Positions 6,785-16,209 of a DNA stretch of 64,000 bases are shown piece by piece (position 1 is the first letter of the stretch; every line of letters starts with the position of its first letter). Under the pieces are notes generated by a model, which saw only the letters and a program-made list of their open reading frames with translations, was not told the DNA's origin and ran no database searches. Location of the stretch: contig OZ246966.1 of NCBI GenBank assembly GCA_965232405.1, positions 2,170,001-2,234,000 on the forward strand, given 5' to 3'. A program made the translations under genes and the position numbers. This stretch comes from RCIO01 sp965232405. Its GTDB lineage: Bacteria; Pseudomonadota; Alphaproteobacteria; Rhizobiales; Rhizobiaceae.

Positions 6785-9058
6785 ATGTCGCGCCTCGGAA
6801 CGATCACCCGCCGCACGCTGCTCGTGGGCGCGGCCGCCGTCGCCGGCGGCGTGGCCTTTGGCTACTATGTCTACCGCCGTCCGTTCGCCAATCCGCTCGA
6901 GAGCGAGCTCAATGAGGGCGAAGCGACGTTCAATCCCTACGTGAAGATTGCGTCCGACAACGCAATTACCGTCATCGCGCCGCGCGCCGAGATGGGACAG
7001 GGGATCGAAACGACCCTGGCCGCGCTGGTTGCCGAGGAGCTCGACGTCGAGCTTGACCAGCTCAAGGTAGAACACGGCCCGGCCGCACCGGCCTATGCCA
7101 ACACCACCATGCTCGAGGACGGACTACCGTTCCCGCAATTCGACGATTCAGTCATGGCGGAGTTTGCCCGGTCGGGCATGGAGGTGGTCGGCAAATTTCT
7201 GGCGCTTCAGGTGACTGGCGGATCGACCTCCACCGTCGATGCATTCGAAAAGATGCGCCACGCAGGCGCGGTCGCCCGCGAAACACTCAAGGCAGCCGCC
7301 GCCGCACGGCTCGGCGTTGCTGCGTCGTCCCTGCGGACTGAAGGCGGACGCATCAGCGATCCTGCTTCCGGACAAAGCCTCACATACGGTGACGTTGTGA
7401 TGGATGCTGCCGGGATGCAGCCGGTTTCGGATGTGGAGCTCAGGCCGAAATCGGAATGGCGGCTACTCGGAAAGTCGCAGCCGCGCACCGACATGACCGC
7501 CAAGGTGACCGGCGCACCGATCTTCGGGGTCGATGTCGCCCTGCCTGATATGGTGCATGCGACGATCCGCATGAATCCACGTCTGGGTGCGCCGATGATC
7601 TCGATGGATGCAAGCGCCGCCGAATCCATGCCGGGCGTCATCAAGGTGGTGCCCGTCGAGACCCATATCGGCTTGGGCTTCGCGGTGATTGCCGACACGA
7701 CCTGGCATGCCTTCGCTGGCGCCGACGCGGTTGAGGCCGAATGGGCCGACGCCGCCTACCCGGCCGATGAGGACGCACTTTGGGCAGCACTTGAAGATGC
7801 GGCGGGGCAGCCCGGTTCGAGCATGCGCGACGATGGCGATGTCGAGACGGCATTTGCCGATGCGCCGCGCGAGCGCATGGTTGAGGCGGAATACCGCGTT
7901 CCGTGGCTGGCTCACGCCTGTATGGAGCCGATGAACGCGACCGCCTGGTTGCGCGACGGAAGGCTGGATGTGTGGTCGCCGAACCAGGGTCCGACGCTGG
8001 TGAAGAGCCTGTGCGCGGCCGCCGTTGGCGTGGAGGCCGGGAATTGCACCGTCCACACCACCTATCTCGGCGGCGGGTTTGGTCGGCGCGGAGACATCGA
8101 CTACGCGCTTTATGCCGCTCATGTCGCCAGGCACACCGACGGAAGGCCGGTGAAAGTTACCTGGACGCGCGAGGAGGACATTACTCACGACATGTACCGT
8201 CCCGCCGCGATCGGGCGGTTCCGAGCGCGGGTGGGCGACGACGGCATGCCCGCCGCGGTCGACATGAAGATTGCGTCACCCTCGATCATCGGTAGCGTGC
8301 TGCCGCGCTTCTACCCCAGCTTCTCGCCGATGGGCCCCGACAAGACGCTCGTTGATGGCGCCTTCAACCAGCCCTACGCTATCGCCGACTACCGGGTCTC
8401 GGGCGTCAAGGCGCCAATTGCGGTCCCGGTCGGGTTCTGGCGCTCGGTCGGCAATTCCATCAACGGCTACTTCCACGAAAGCTTCATGGACGAGATCGCC
8501 GAGGCCGGGGGCGCCGACCCGGTTGAGATGCGCCTGAAGATGATGGAGCCGTGGCCGGTTGCCGCCGGCGTCGTTCGCAAGGTCGCGGAGATGGCCGACT
8601 GGCAGAGTGGTCCGCCCTCCGGCCGGGCGCGGGGCATAGCCTTCACCGCGAGCTTCGGCAGCTGGGTTGCTGAAATCATCGAAGTGTCGGAATCGACACG
8701 TGGCATCAGGATCGAGAAGGTCTGGATCGCCGCCGATGTCGGCGTCGCATTGGACCCCAGTATCATCGAGGCGCAGCTCATATCAGCTGCGGTCTACGGG
8801 CTTTCAGCTGCGATCAACGAGGAAATCACCTTCGCGGACGGCATGGTCGAGCAGTCCAATTTCCACGACTTCGATGCGATGCGCATGTATCAGTGCCCGG
8901 CCTTCGAGGTAGCGCTTCTGGAGACCGCCCCAAAAATGGGTGGTGTCGGCGAGATCGGCACCCCGCCCGCCGCACCAGCGCTGGCCAACGCGGTCTATGC
9001 CCTCACAGGCAAGCGCATTCGCACGCTGCCGTTGTCGCGGGAGGTGAGTTTCGCATGA
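6785..9058 (+). CDS. Molybdopterin-binding subunit, isoquinoline 1-oxidoreductase beta type
   Basis: A 757-residue catalytic subunit carrying the molybdopterin cytosine dinucleotide cofactor; such enzymes hydroxylate N-heterocycles or oxidise aldehydes using water. The N-terminus is a twin-arginine signal (ITRRTLLVGAA, Arg9-Arg10), so the folded complex is exported to the periplasm together with the small subunit. Recognisable are the pterin-binding stretch GGGFGRRGDIDYA and the C-terminal GGVGEIGTPP loop, which carries the family's catalytic glutamate. The true substrate cannot be told from sequence. It overlaps the following cytochrome gene by 4 bp (ATGA). Confidence 0.9.
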   Translation: MSRLGTITRRTLLVGAAAVAGGVAFGYYVYRRPFANPLESELNEGEATFNPYVKIASDNAITVIAPRAEMGQGIETTLAALVAEELDVELDQLKVEHGPAAPAYANTTMLEDGLPFPQFDDSVMAEFARSGMEVVGKFLALQVTGGSTSTVDAFEKMRHAGAVARETLKAAAAARLGVAASSLRTEGGRISDPASGQSLTYGDVVMDAAGMQPVSDVELRPKSEWRLLGKSQPRTDMTAKVTGAPIFGVDVALPDMVHATIRMNPRLGAPMISMDASAAESMPGVIKVVPVETHIGLGFAVIADTTWHAFAGADAVEAEWADAAYPADEDALWAALEDAAGQPGSSMRDDGDVETAFADAPRERMVEAEYRVPWLAHACMEPMNATAWLRDGRLDVWSPNQGPTLVKSLCAAAVGVEAGNCTVHTTYLGGGFGRRGDIDYALYAAHVARHTDGRPVKVTWTREEDITHDMYRPAAIGRFRARVGDDGMPAAVDMKIASPSIIGSVLPRFYPSFSPMGPDKTLVDGAFNQPYAIADYRVSGVKAPIAVPVGFWRSVGNSINGYFHESFMDEIAEAGGADPVEMRLKMMEPWPVAAGVVRKVAEMADWQSGPPSGRARGIAFTASFGSWVAEIIEVSESTRGIRIEKVWIAADVGVALDPSIIEAQLISAAVYGLSAAINEEITFADGMVEQSNFHDFDAMRMYQCPAFEVALLETAPKMGGVGEIGTPPAAPALANAVYALTGKRIRTLPLSREVSFA

Positions 9059-9639
9059 AAAAGCGCACTCCACTTGTCGGATTGGTCGTGGCGATTTCGT
9101 TCCTCGGTGCAGGCGCCTATGCCCAGGACAGGGCCGAGGCGCTGGCCCAATGGGAAAAAATCTTTGAAGTCTTCTCGCATCCGCGCTGTGCCAATTGTCA
9201 CGTCGAGGACGACAGTCCGCGCTGGTCCGGTCCGCATTACGGTGTCACGCGTATACACGGTTTTGACGTTGGTCGCGGGCTCAGCGGCTTCGGCAATCCC
9301 GGACAGCGCTGCACGACCTGCCATTTCGAATCCAACGCGCAGATCGAGCATGGACCACCTGGCGCACCGCATTGGCATCTTGCGCCTGCCGAGATGGCAT
9401 GGTTCGGCAAGTCATCCGCGGAAATATGCGCACAGATCAGCGATCCTGAGCGAAATGGCGACAGAACCATGCTCGAGGTCGCGGAGCATGTGCGTGACGA
9501 TGCGCTGGTCGGCTGGGGCTGGGCGCCCGGCCCTGGGCGTGAACCCGCACCCGGTTCAGCCGATGAACTTTACGCGGCGATCGTGGCGTGGACTGAAGCA
9601 GGAGCGCAATGCCCCGGTAATCAAGATCAGCAACAATGA
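9055..9639 (+). CDS. Periplasmic diheme cytochrome c partner of the molybdenum hydroxylase
   Basis: A 194-residue protein with a cleavable signal peptide (probable cut after AYA, residue 23) and two covalent haem motifs, CANCH at 45-49 and CTTCH at 86-90. The ATGA overlap with the large-subunit gene shows translational coupling. The arrangement implies that the exported hydroxylase hands electrons to this cytochrome and on to the respiratory chain rather than to NAD or oxygen. Proteins of this sort are annotated as an isoquinoline 1-oxidoreductase-associated subunit in Mesorhizobium. The start at 9055 is chosen over longer upstream readings because of the signal peptide. Confidence 0.85.
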   Translation: MKKRTPLVGLVVAISFLGAGAYAQDRAEALAQWEKIFEVFSHPRCANCHVEDDSPRWSGPHYGVTRIHGFDVGRGLSGFGNPGQRCTTCHFESNAQIEHGPPGAPHWHLAPAEMAWFGKSSAEICAQISDPERNGDRTMLEVAEHVRDDALVGWGWAPGPGREPAPGSADELYAAIVAWTEAGAQCPGNQDQQQ

Positions 9640-9660
9640 CAGTAATGCGCGCCGCTGCTC

Positions 9661-9677
9661 TTTTGTGCAGCGCAAAA
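9661..9677. promoter_or_regulatory. Possible TGC-rich regulatory site upstream of RND efflux genes
   Basis: TTTTGTGCAGCGCAAAA contains TGCAGCGCA, a relaxed match to the PhaR-like palindromes elsewhere in the window. It also lies in a small hairpin (CGCTGC / GCAGCG). The degenerate pattern also turns up inside genes, so this one is weak. Confidence 0.25.
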
Positions 9678-9806
9678 ATGTAGTAGAAGCGCCCACCTTT
9701 TCGCCGCCCCGGCGGCACGGGATTGAACACAGAGCAGACCCAACCCATATCGGGGCGGACGCAGCGTCAACCGCGGTCCAGCGGGGTCTGCAAACTGGAC
9801 GTAGAC

Positions 9807-10943
9807 ATGCCTAGGATAAAGTTTCATCAGGTGGCGGCAGTGGTCGTCCTTGTCGCCACGGCCGCGTGGGTTGCAACTGGCGAGTTCTCGTCGGTCGGCA
9901 GCGCTGCAAACGAAAACCCCGCGGAAGCGCAGGAAACGCCGCACGAGCAGGAAGTGATCGTGCGCACGGTCGCGGTCATTGACCCGCCGCGTATCATGCA
10001 CTCGCGTGCAATCAGGCTTTCGGGAACGACCGCTCCCGACAAGAGGACCGTTCTGACAACACGGGCTGGCGGCATCATTGCGGAGTTGCCGGTCAAGCAG
10101 GGTGCCTCGGTCAAGGCGGGCGATCTGGTTCTCAAACTCGAAGCAGAAGGCAAGCAGGCAGCTGTCGATACGGCGCGCCAGCTTCTCATTCAGCGCGAAG
10201 CCGAGGCCGAAGCCGCGAAGCGCCTGGCAGAAAGCGGCAGCCTGCCGAAACTTCAGCTCGACAATGCGTTGTCGGCGCTGGCGGCGGCGAAGTCGCAGCT
10301 GGAGGCGGCAATCGCCGATCTGGCACGGATCGAGGTGCGCGCACCATTCGATGGCGTCATCGACGCGGTCAATGTCGAACAGGGTAGCCCGGTTCAGGCT
10401 GGCGCGCAGATTGTCACCCTTCTCGCTCTCGATCCCATTCTCGCCGTTGGCGAGGTGAACGAGCGCGACCTCGAGCATGTCGAGGCCGGCAACAAGGCCG
10501 AAGTCCGGCTGGTCAACGGTCGCGAGGTCGAAGGCGAGGTGCGCTACATTTCGCATGCCGCGTCTGCTGCTACGCGCACTTACCGTACGGAAGTCGCCGT
10601 TCCCAATGAGGACCGCGCGGTTCCGGCCGGCATGACGGCGGAAATCACCATTCGTGCAAAGCCCGTCGAGGCGACGGTCCTGCCGCGTTCGGTGCTGACG
10701 CTCAGCGATGCCGGCGATATCGGCATTCGCGCCGTCAATGAAGAGAATGTGGTCGTGTTTTTCGAAATCGACATCGTCGACGATACGCCCAACGGCATCG
10801 TGCTTGGCGGCATTCCGAAGGGCGCCCGGATCATCGTGGCCGGCCAGCAGCTGATTTCGGAAGGCGACACGGTGAACGCGGTTCAGGCCGACGAAGAAAT
10901 GATCAAGAAACTTATCAGCGAAGCCACCGGTGGGACGCTTTAG
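9807..10943 (+). CDS. RND efflux periplasmic adaptor subunit (membrane fusion protein)
   Basis: A 378-residue HlyD/AcrA-type adaptor bridging the inner-membrane pump encoded next to an outer-membrane channel. It has an N-terminal membrane anchor (about residues 8-24), then the first half of the lipoyl domain, a coiled-coil hairpin rich in Ala/Glu (about residues 125-190), the second lipoyl half containing APFDGVIDAVNVEQGSPV, and a beta-barrel. ATG 9807 is preferred over TTG 9723 because it puts the hydrophobic anchor at the N-terminus. It lies 50 bp upstream of the permease. No outer-membrane factor gene is nearby, so a TolC encoded elsewhere is probably used. Confidence 0.9.
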   Translation: MPRIKFHQVAAVVVLVATAAWVATGEFSSVGSAANENPAEAQETPHEQEVIVRTVAVIDPPRIMHSRAIRLSGTTAPDKRTVLTTRAGGIIAELPVKQGASVKAGDLVLKLEAEGKQAAVDTARQLLIQREAEAEAAKRLAESGSLPKLQLDNALSALAAAKSQLEAAIADLARIEVRAPFDGVIDAVNVEQGSPVQAGAQIVTLLALDPILAVGEVNERDLEHVEAGNKAEVRLVNGREVEGEVRYISHAASAATRTYRTEVAVPNEDRAVPAGMTAEITIRAKPVEATVLPRSVLTLSDAGDIGIRAVNEENVVVFFEIDIVDDTPNGIVLGGIPKGARIIVAGQQLISEGDTVNAVQADEEMIKKLISEATGGTL

Positions 10944-10993
10944 GTCCTGCGCATAACGACGTGCAGCAGAAGATGGGTGCAGGAACCTAGGTC

Positions 10994-13900
10994 ATGGATA
11001 TCGTCAAGCTCGCGATACGCAATTCGCGGCTCACAATCGCAACGCTGCTCTTTCTGATCCTGGCCGGTGCGCTCACCTACCAGTCGATCCCGAAGGAAGC
11101 CGAGCCGGACGTCGCAATCCCCATCCTTTACATCAGCCTCGGCTATCAGGGCATTTCACCCGAAGATGCCGAGCGGCTGCTGCTTCGGCCGGTTGAATCC
11201 CAGGTCAAGGGGATCAAGGGGCTGAAGGAGATGAAATCCTCCGCCTATCAGGGCGGTGGCTTCGTGCTCCTGGAATTCGATCCATCGACCGACCTGTCCA
11301 CTGCGCTTGAAGACACGCGCAACAAGGTTTCCGACGCCAAGCGCGACCTGCCAAGCGGCGCCGACGACCCGACGGTCAACGAGGTGAACGTTTCGGAATT
11401 CCCGGTTCTGGTCGTCACGCTTTCGGGCCATATACCGGAGCGAACGCTGACGGCCGCTGCGCGCGAACTGCGTGACCTGATCGAGGAAGTTCCCGGCGTC
11501 CTTGAAGCATCGCTTCAAGGCGCGCGCGACGATCTGGTCGAGGTGGTCATCGATCCGATGAAGCTCACCTCCTACGGGCTGCAGCTCGACCAGATGGTTC
11601 AGGCGGTCGGGGCATCGAACAGCCTGGTCGCCGCCGGAGCGCTAAAGGGTGACGAAGGCAGCTACCCGGTCAAGGTTCCATCGCTCATCGAGACGGTCGA
11701 GGACGTGGCAAACCTGCCCATCGTTGCGTCGGGAGACGCGGTGGTGCGGGCGCAGGATCTCGCCATCATCCGCTCGACCTTCAAGGATGCTGAAACGATC
11801 ACACGGCTCGACGGGCAGCCGGCGATTGCGATCGAGGTGAAGAAGCGCACCGGCGCCAACATCGTGGAAACGATCGAGGCGACGAAACTTGTCGCCGACA
11901 ACTTTGCCGCCCGGATGCCCGAAGGCGTCAATGTCACCTACACGCAGGACAAGTCGGTCTTCGTCAATCAGCTGCTGGGCGACCTGCAGAACCACGTGAT
12001 GATTGCTGTCATCCTGGTGTTCATCGTCATTCTTTATGCGCTGACCGGCCGCGCGTCGCTGCTGATCGGTCTCGCCATCCCGGCCTCGTTCCTGATGGGC
12101 ATTCTGGCGCTCGGGCTGATGGGCTACACGATGAACATGATCGTGCTGTTCAGCCTCATCCTGGCTGTCGGCATGCTGGTGGACGACGCGATTATCGTGA
12201 CGGAGTTTGCCGAGCGGCGCATGTCGGAAGGCATGCCCAAGGCCGAGGCCTTCGAGCTTGCCGCCAAGCGCATGGCCGGGCCGGTTATCGCGGCAACGAT
12301 GACACGCATCGCGGCGTTCTCGCCGCTGCTGTTCTGGCCGGGCATCATCGGCGACTTCATGAAATACCTGCCGATCACGCTGATCGTGACGCTGGCGGCA
12401 TCGATGCTCTACGCGCTGGTGTTCACGCCGACGCTTGGCGCGATGTTCGCCAAGGTGCATGTGCAAAGCGAGGAAGAGCGCAACCGCGACGGCTGGTACA
12501 TGGCGGTCGTGAAGCGCGCGGTGCAGTACCCGAAGACGGTGCTTGTCCTCACCGTACTGCTGCTCGTTGGCATCATGCAGGGTTATGGAAAGTACGGTTC
12601 GGGCGTCGAGTTCTTCCCGAGCGTGGAACCGGACTACGGCCTGCTGTATGTCCACGCACGCGGCAATCTTTCGCTGCAGGAACAGGACGCGCTGACGCGA
12701 CAGGCGGAAAACAAGCTGCTGGGCTGGCCGGGCATCAAGTCGGTCTATACCCGCTCAGGTTCAACCCGCGGCGGCGGAGCGGAAATTCCCGAAGATGTTG
12801 TTGGCGTGATCCAGTACGAGTTCGTCGACTGGCGTGAGCGCAAGCCCGCGAACGATATTCTTGACGATCTGCGCGCCGAGATGGCCGGCATTGCCGGCGC
12901 CGAGGTCGAGGTGCGCGTGCCCGATGCCGGTCCGCCGACTGGCCAGCCAATCCAGGTGCGTCTGTCCGCTGCCAATCCGGATGGTCTCAACGAGACCGCC
13001 GCGCGTGTAGCGGCTGAGGTAGCCAAGGTTCCTGGCGCAATCGACATCACTGACGGTCTGCCGCCACCCGGCGTCGACTGGGCGCTCGAGATCGACCGTA
13101 CCAAGGCCTCGCAATATGGGATCAGCCCCTATTCGGTTGGCACCGTCGTCCAGCTTGTCACTACCGGGCTCAAGCTGACCGACTACCGTCCGGCCGGCGT
13201 GGACGACGCCGTCGATATCCGCCTTCGTCTGCCGGAGGATCGGCGCACCCTGGCGACGCTCGACCAGTTGCGGGTCGAGACCGCGCGGGGTTCGGTGCCG
13301 ATTTCCAACTTTGTCACCCGCGTGGCGGAGCCGCGCACCGGCATCCTGAACCGCATCGACGGCGAACGGACCATCGTGGTGCAGGGCAATGTCGCCTCCG
13401 GGTATCAGGACGCTGTCGTTCAGACCGCGGTAAAAGAGGCCGTGGGCGCTATGGACCTGGGTTCGGTGAAATGGGAACTGGCCGGTTCCAACCAGGACAG
13501 CGAGGAAGCGCAGGCGTTCCTCTCCAAGGCGTTTGGCGCGGCCATATTCCTCATCTTCGTGGTGCTGCTGGCGCAGTTCAACAAGTTCACCAGTGTCTTC
13601 CTGGTGCTTATGACCGTGATCATGGCCACCATTGGCGTGTTCCTCGGCCTGATGCTGTCGGGTCAGACCTTCGTCATCGTCATGTCGGGTATCGGCGTCA
13701 TCGCGCTGGCCGGAGTGGTGGTGAACAACAACATCGTCCTGATCGACACCTATGACCGGCTGCGCCGCGAGGGCTGGACCAAGATGGACGCCGTGCTGCA
13801 AACCTGTCGCGAGCGTGCTCGCCCGGTCGTGTTGACAGCCATCTCGGCCATTCTGGGCGTTCTGCCGATCGCCTTCGGGCTTGGTCTGGAACTTTTCCAC

Positions 13901-14185
13901 CACGAGACGACGATCAACGCGCCGTCGACCCAATGGTGGATCGCGTTGTCGAGCGCCATCGTCTACGGCCTCGCATTCGCCACGGTGCTGACGCTGGTCG
14001 TGACCCCGGCGGCGCTGATGGTGTTCACGCGTGAGAACAAGAGCAAGGACGAGGAACGTCGCAGTCTTCTGGGACGCCTGTTCCGCCGTCGCTCCAAGGC
14101 GGACGAAACAGCGAAGGCGACGGACGATGCCGACGAGGCGGTGGGCGACTTCCCGGCCGTCAGCTATCCGAAGGCTGCCGAATAG
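10994..14185 (+). CDS. RND efflux permease (HAE1/AcrB-like)
   Basis: A 1063-residue proton-driven efflux pump of the inner membrane. It shows the usual layout of TM1 (residues 14-30), a large periplasmic loop, TM2-6, a second loop and TM7-12. TM4 carries the paired aspartates in GMLVDDAIIVTEF that correspond to the proton-relay Asp-Asp of AcrB. The C-terminus after the last TM is a charged cytoplasmic tail of about 50 residues. Family members export drugs, dyes or small toxic metabolites; the substrate is not predictable. It is followed by a clear terminator. Confidence 0.93.
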   Translation: MDIVKLAIRNSRLTIATLLFLILAGALTYQSIPKEAEPDVAIPILYISLGYQGISPEDAERLLLRPVESQVKGIKGLKEMKSSAYQGGGFVLLEFDPSTDLSTALEDTRNKVSDAKRDLPSGADDPTVNEVNVSEFPVLVVTLSGHIPERTLTAAARELRDLIEEVPGVLEASLQGARDDLVEVVIDPMKLTSYGLQLDQMVQAVGASNSLVAAGALKGDEGSYPVKVPSLIETVEDVANLPIVASGDAVVRAQDLAIIRSTFKDAETITRLDGQPAIAIEVKKRTGANIVETIEATKLVADNFAARMPEGVNVTYTQDKSVFVNQLLGDLQNHVMIAVILVFIVILYALTGRASLLIGLAIPASFLMGILALGLMGYTMNMIVLFSLILAVGMLVDDAIIVTEFAERRMSEGMPKAEAFELAAKRMAGPVIAATMTRIAAFSPLLFWPGIIGDFMKYLPITLIVTLAASMLYALVFTPTLGAMFAKVHVQSEEERNRDGWYMAVVKRAVQYPKTVLVLTVLLLVGIMQGYGKYGSGVEFFPSVEPDYGLLYVHARGNLSLQEQDALTRQAENKLLGWPGIKSVYTRSGSTRGGGAEIPEDVVGVIQYEFVDWRERKPANDILDDLRAEMAGIAGAEVEVRVPDAGPPTGQPIQVRLSAANPDGLNETAARVAAEVAKVPGAIDITDGLPPPGVDWALEIDRTKASQYGISPYSVGTVVQLVTTGLKLTDYRPAGVDDAVDIRLRLPEDRRTLATLDQLRVETARGSVPISNFVTRVAEPRTGILNRIDGERTIVVQGNVASGYQDAVVQTAVKEAVGAMDLGSVKWELAGSNQDSEEAQAFLSKAFGAAIFLIFVVLLAQFNKFTSVFLVLMTVIMATIGVFLGLMLSGQTFVIVMSGIGVIALAGVVVNNNIVLIDTYDRLRREGWTKMDAVLQTCRERARPVVLTAISAILGVLPIAFGLGLELFHHETTINAPSTQWWIALSSAIVYGLAFATVLTLVVTPAALMVFTRENKSKDEERRSLLGRLFRRRSKADETAKATDDADEAVGDFPAVSYPKAAE

Positions 14186-14207
14186 GGCTCGATCCTTGCA
14201 GGAACAC

Positions 14208-14238
14208 AAAACGGCGCGGCTGAACCCGCGCCGTTTTT
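14208..14238 (+). terminator. Rho-independent terminator after the RND operon
   Basis: The stem AACGGCGCGG / CCGCGCCGTT with a short loop is followed by a T run, starting 22 bp after the permease stop. Confidence 0.88.
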
Positions 14239-14256
14239 CGTTTGTGCCGGCTCTGG

Positions 14257-15216
14257 TCAGGCAGCTTGTCTGGTCGCGCTCACCCCAATCCCGATATCGG
14301 CGATAGCGGCTGCCACTGCCTGATCGAGCGGTGTGTGCGGGATCTCGCCGATCACGCCCTCCAACCGGTCCGAGACCAGCCGGTGCGGCTGGAAGCGCAG
14401 ATAGCTCATCTCGGCAATCTCCCACATCATCGCGTTGACCAGGCCGCCCAGCTTGATGGCCCACCAGGGAAGCGTCGATTGCTTCAACGGCCGGCCGAGC
14501 GCCCTTTCGGCAGCAGCCTTCATCTGGCGGTCGGTGATTGCGTGGCCTGGGAAGTGGAACTTCTCGTACGCGCCGAGGCGGCCATTGTTTTCTGCCAGAC
14601 CGACAAAGGCTTGCGCCAGATCAGGCAGATAGGCCCACTCGTGAACAAGATTGTCGGGGCCGGCGGCCGTATAGACGCCCTTGCCCAGTTTCCTTGCGGT
14701 GATGAGGTCAAACCACGAACCCGTGCCGGTGTCGCCGAAAAAGTCGCCGGCGCGCAGCACGATGGTTCTCACGCCCTGCTCACGGGCGGCCCGTTCAAAC
14801 ATCCGCTCCATCTCGGTGCGGATCCGACCCTTGCGGGTGGTCGGGTTGAAGGGCAGGTCTTCGTGCAATTCGGCCGGCAGCGGCGAGCCGAAATTGTAGA
14901 CGTTGCCGGGGAAGAGATGCAGCGCGCCGTTGGTCTTGCAGGCGGCGATGACGTTTTCAGCCATCGGAATGCACATCTGCACCCAGTCGGTGTAGAGCGG
15001 GTTGAGCCCGTTGAACACAATGTCCATGCCTTCGGTTGCGCGGACCAGCGCATCGCGATCAAGCGCGTCGGCAGCGAATGCCTGGGCGCCGTCCAGTTCG
15101 GCCGGCAGCTTGCCGTCGCGGGTGATGGCGCGGACCGAATAGCCGGCTTTGAGGAACGCCTTGGCGACGGAGCGACCGAGGCGGCCGCGGGCTCCGAGAA
15201 TTGCGATTGTCTTCAT
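14257..15216 (-). CDS. NAD(P)-dependent SDR-family protein (NmrA/epimerase-like)
   Basis: A 319-residue atypical short-chain dehydrogenase. The N-terminus is a Rossmann fold with GARGRLGRS (residues 8-16), the NADP-type glycine pattern. The body resembles NmrA/isoflavone-reductase-like or NAD-dependent epimerase proteins that bind NAD(P) without a well-defined reaction. It is divergent from a LysR regulator 105 bp away, which probably controls it. The substrate is unknown. Confidence 0.8.
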   Translation of the reverse strand: MKTIAILGARGRLGRSVAKAFLKAGYSVRAITRDGKLPAELDGAQAFAADALDRDALVRATEGMDIVFNGLNPLYTDWVQMCIPMAENVIAACKTNGALHLFPGNVYNFGSPLPAELHEDLPFNPTTRKGRIRTEMERMFERAAREQGVRTIVLRAGDFFGDTGTGSWFDLITARKLGKGVYTAAGPDNLVHEWAYLPDLAQAFVGLAENNGRLGAYEKFHFPGHAITDRQMKAAAERALGRPLKQSTLPWWAIKLGGLVNAMMWEIAEMSYLRFQPHRLVSDRLEGVIGEIPHTPLDQAVAAAIADIGIGVSATRQAA

Positions 15217-15321
15217 CGGGGTATCTCCTGTTGAGTTGATGCCCCTGATATGATCTATCCGTGTATGAATGATAATTGCCGAAAGTTGAGAGTCTGATAT
15301 TCAGATTTGTATATATGGAAA

Positions 15322-16209
15322 ATGGCTGAACTCGACTGGAATCTGATCAGGAGCTTTGTGGCGGTGGCCGAAGCAGGCAGCCTGTCGGGCGCTGCACGGC
15401 GGCTGGTGGCCAGCCAGCCGACGCTGGGCCGGCATGTTGCCGAATTGGAAACCGCGCTTGGCCTTGTGCTCTTCCGGCGTGGGCGCAAGGGCTATGAACT
15501 CACTGAAGACGGCACTGCATTTCTGGAGCGTGCCGTTGCCATGCGCGACAGCGCGGATGCCCTTACCCGGTTGGCGGTCGGGCGCGAGGAGCGTATCGAG
15601 GGCACCGTGCGGATCACCGCCAGCGAGGTGGTGGCGACCTATGTGCTGCCTGCCATGCTCGCCCGGTTTGGCGAGGCCGAACCCGGCATCGAGATCGAGC
15701 TCGTTGCCAGCAATGCGGTCGGCAATCTGCTTCGCCGCGACGCGGACATTGCCATCCGCATGGTGGCGCCGGCGCAGGACGACATTGTCGCCCGCAAGAT
15801 TGCCGACCTGCCGCTGGTGGCATGTGCCGCACGCGCCTACCTCGACCGGCGGGGCCGACCGCAGACCGCGACCGATCTGCTTGAGCACGACATTATCGGT
15901 TACGATCGCGGTGAGGAGATCATTCAGGGGTTCGCGCAATTCGGCGTGACGGTGGATCGCCATGCGTTCCGGTTCAGGACTGACAGCCAGGTCGCGTTCT
16001 GGGAGGCGATCCGCACCGGCAACGGCGTTGGATTTGCCCAGAAATCACTGGTCACACGGGACGCGATGGTCGAGGCTGTCGTGCCGGACCTGCCTCTGCC
16101 CGCGCTGCCGATGTGGCTCGCCATGCATCACGATGTACGCCACAGCCCGCGCATCCGGCGCGTTGCAGATTTTCTCTACGCTGAGCTCAAGGCCTATTCG
16201 GCGGGTTGA
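15322..16209 (+). CDS. LysR family regulator (divergent from SDR gene)
   Basis: A 295-residue LysR regulator with an N-terminal winged helix (residues 1-62, AAGSLSGAARRL-like recognition region with SQPTLGRHV) and a periplasmic-binding-protein-like effector domain. ATG 15322 is used because it starts directly with the conserved WNLIRSF helix; a TTG at 15307 is less likely. It is divergent from the SDR gene, the standard layout for LysR and its target. The intergenic region contains a short CTGA-TAT-TCAG inverted repeat. Its 3' end overlaps the convergent MFS gene by 16 bp. Confidence 0.9.
   Translation: MAELDWNLIRSFVAVAEAGSLSGAARRLVASQPTLGRHVAELETALGLVLFRRGRKGYELTEDGTAFLERAVAMRDSADALTRLAVGREERIEGTVRITASEVVATYVLPAMLARFGEAEPGIEIELVASNAVGNLLRRDADIAIRMVAPAQDDIVARKIADLPLVACAARAYLDRRGRPQTATDLLEHDIIGYDRGEEIIQGFAQFGVTVDRHAFRFRTDSQVAFWEAIRTGNGVGFAQKSLVTRDAMVEAVVPDLPLPALPMWLAMHHDVRHSPRIRRVADFLYAELKAYSAG

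Noticed and set aside
12761..14464. 567-residue frame opposite the RND permease
   Set aside because: Antisense shadow of a real pump gene; rich in His, Arg and Asp with no domain.
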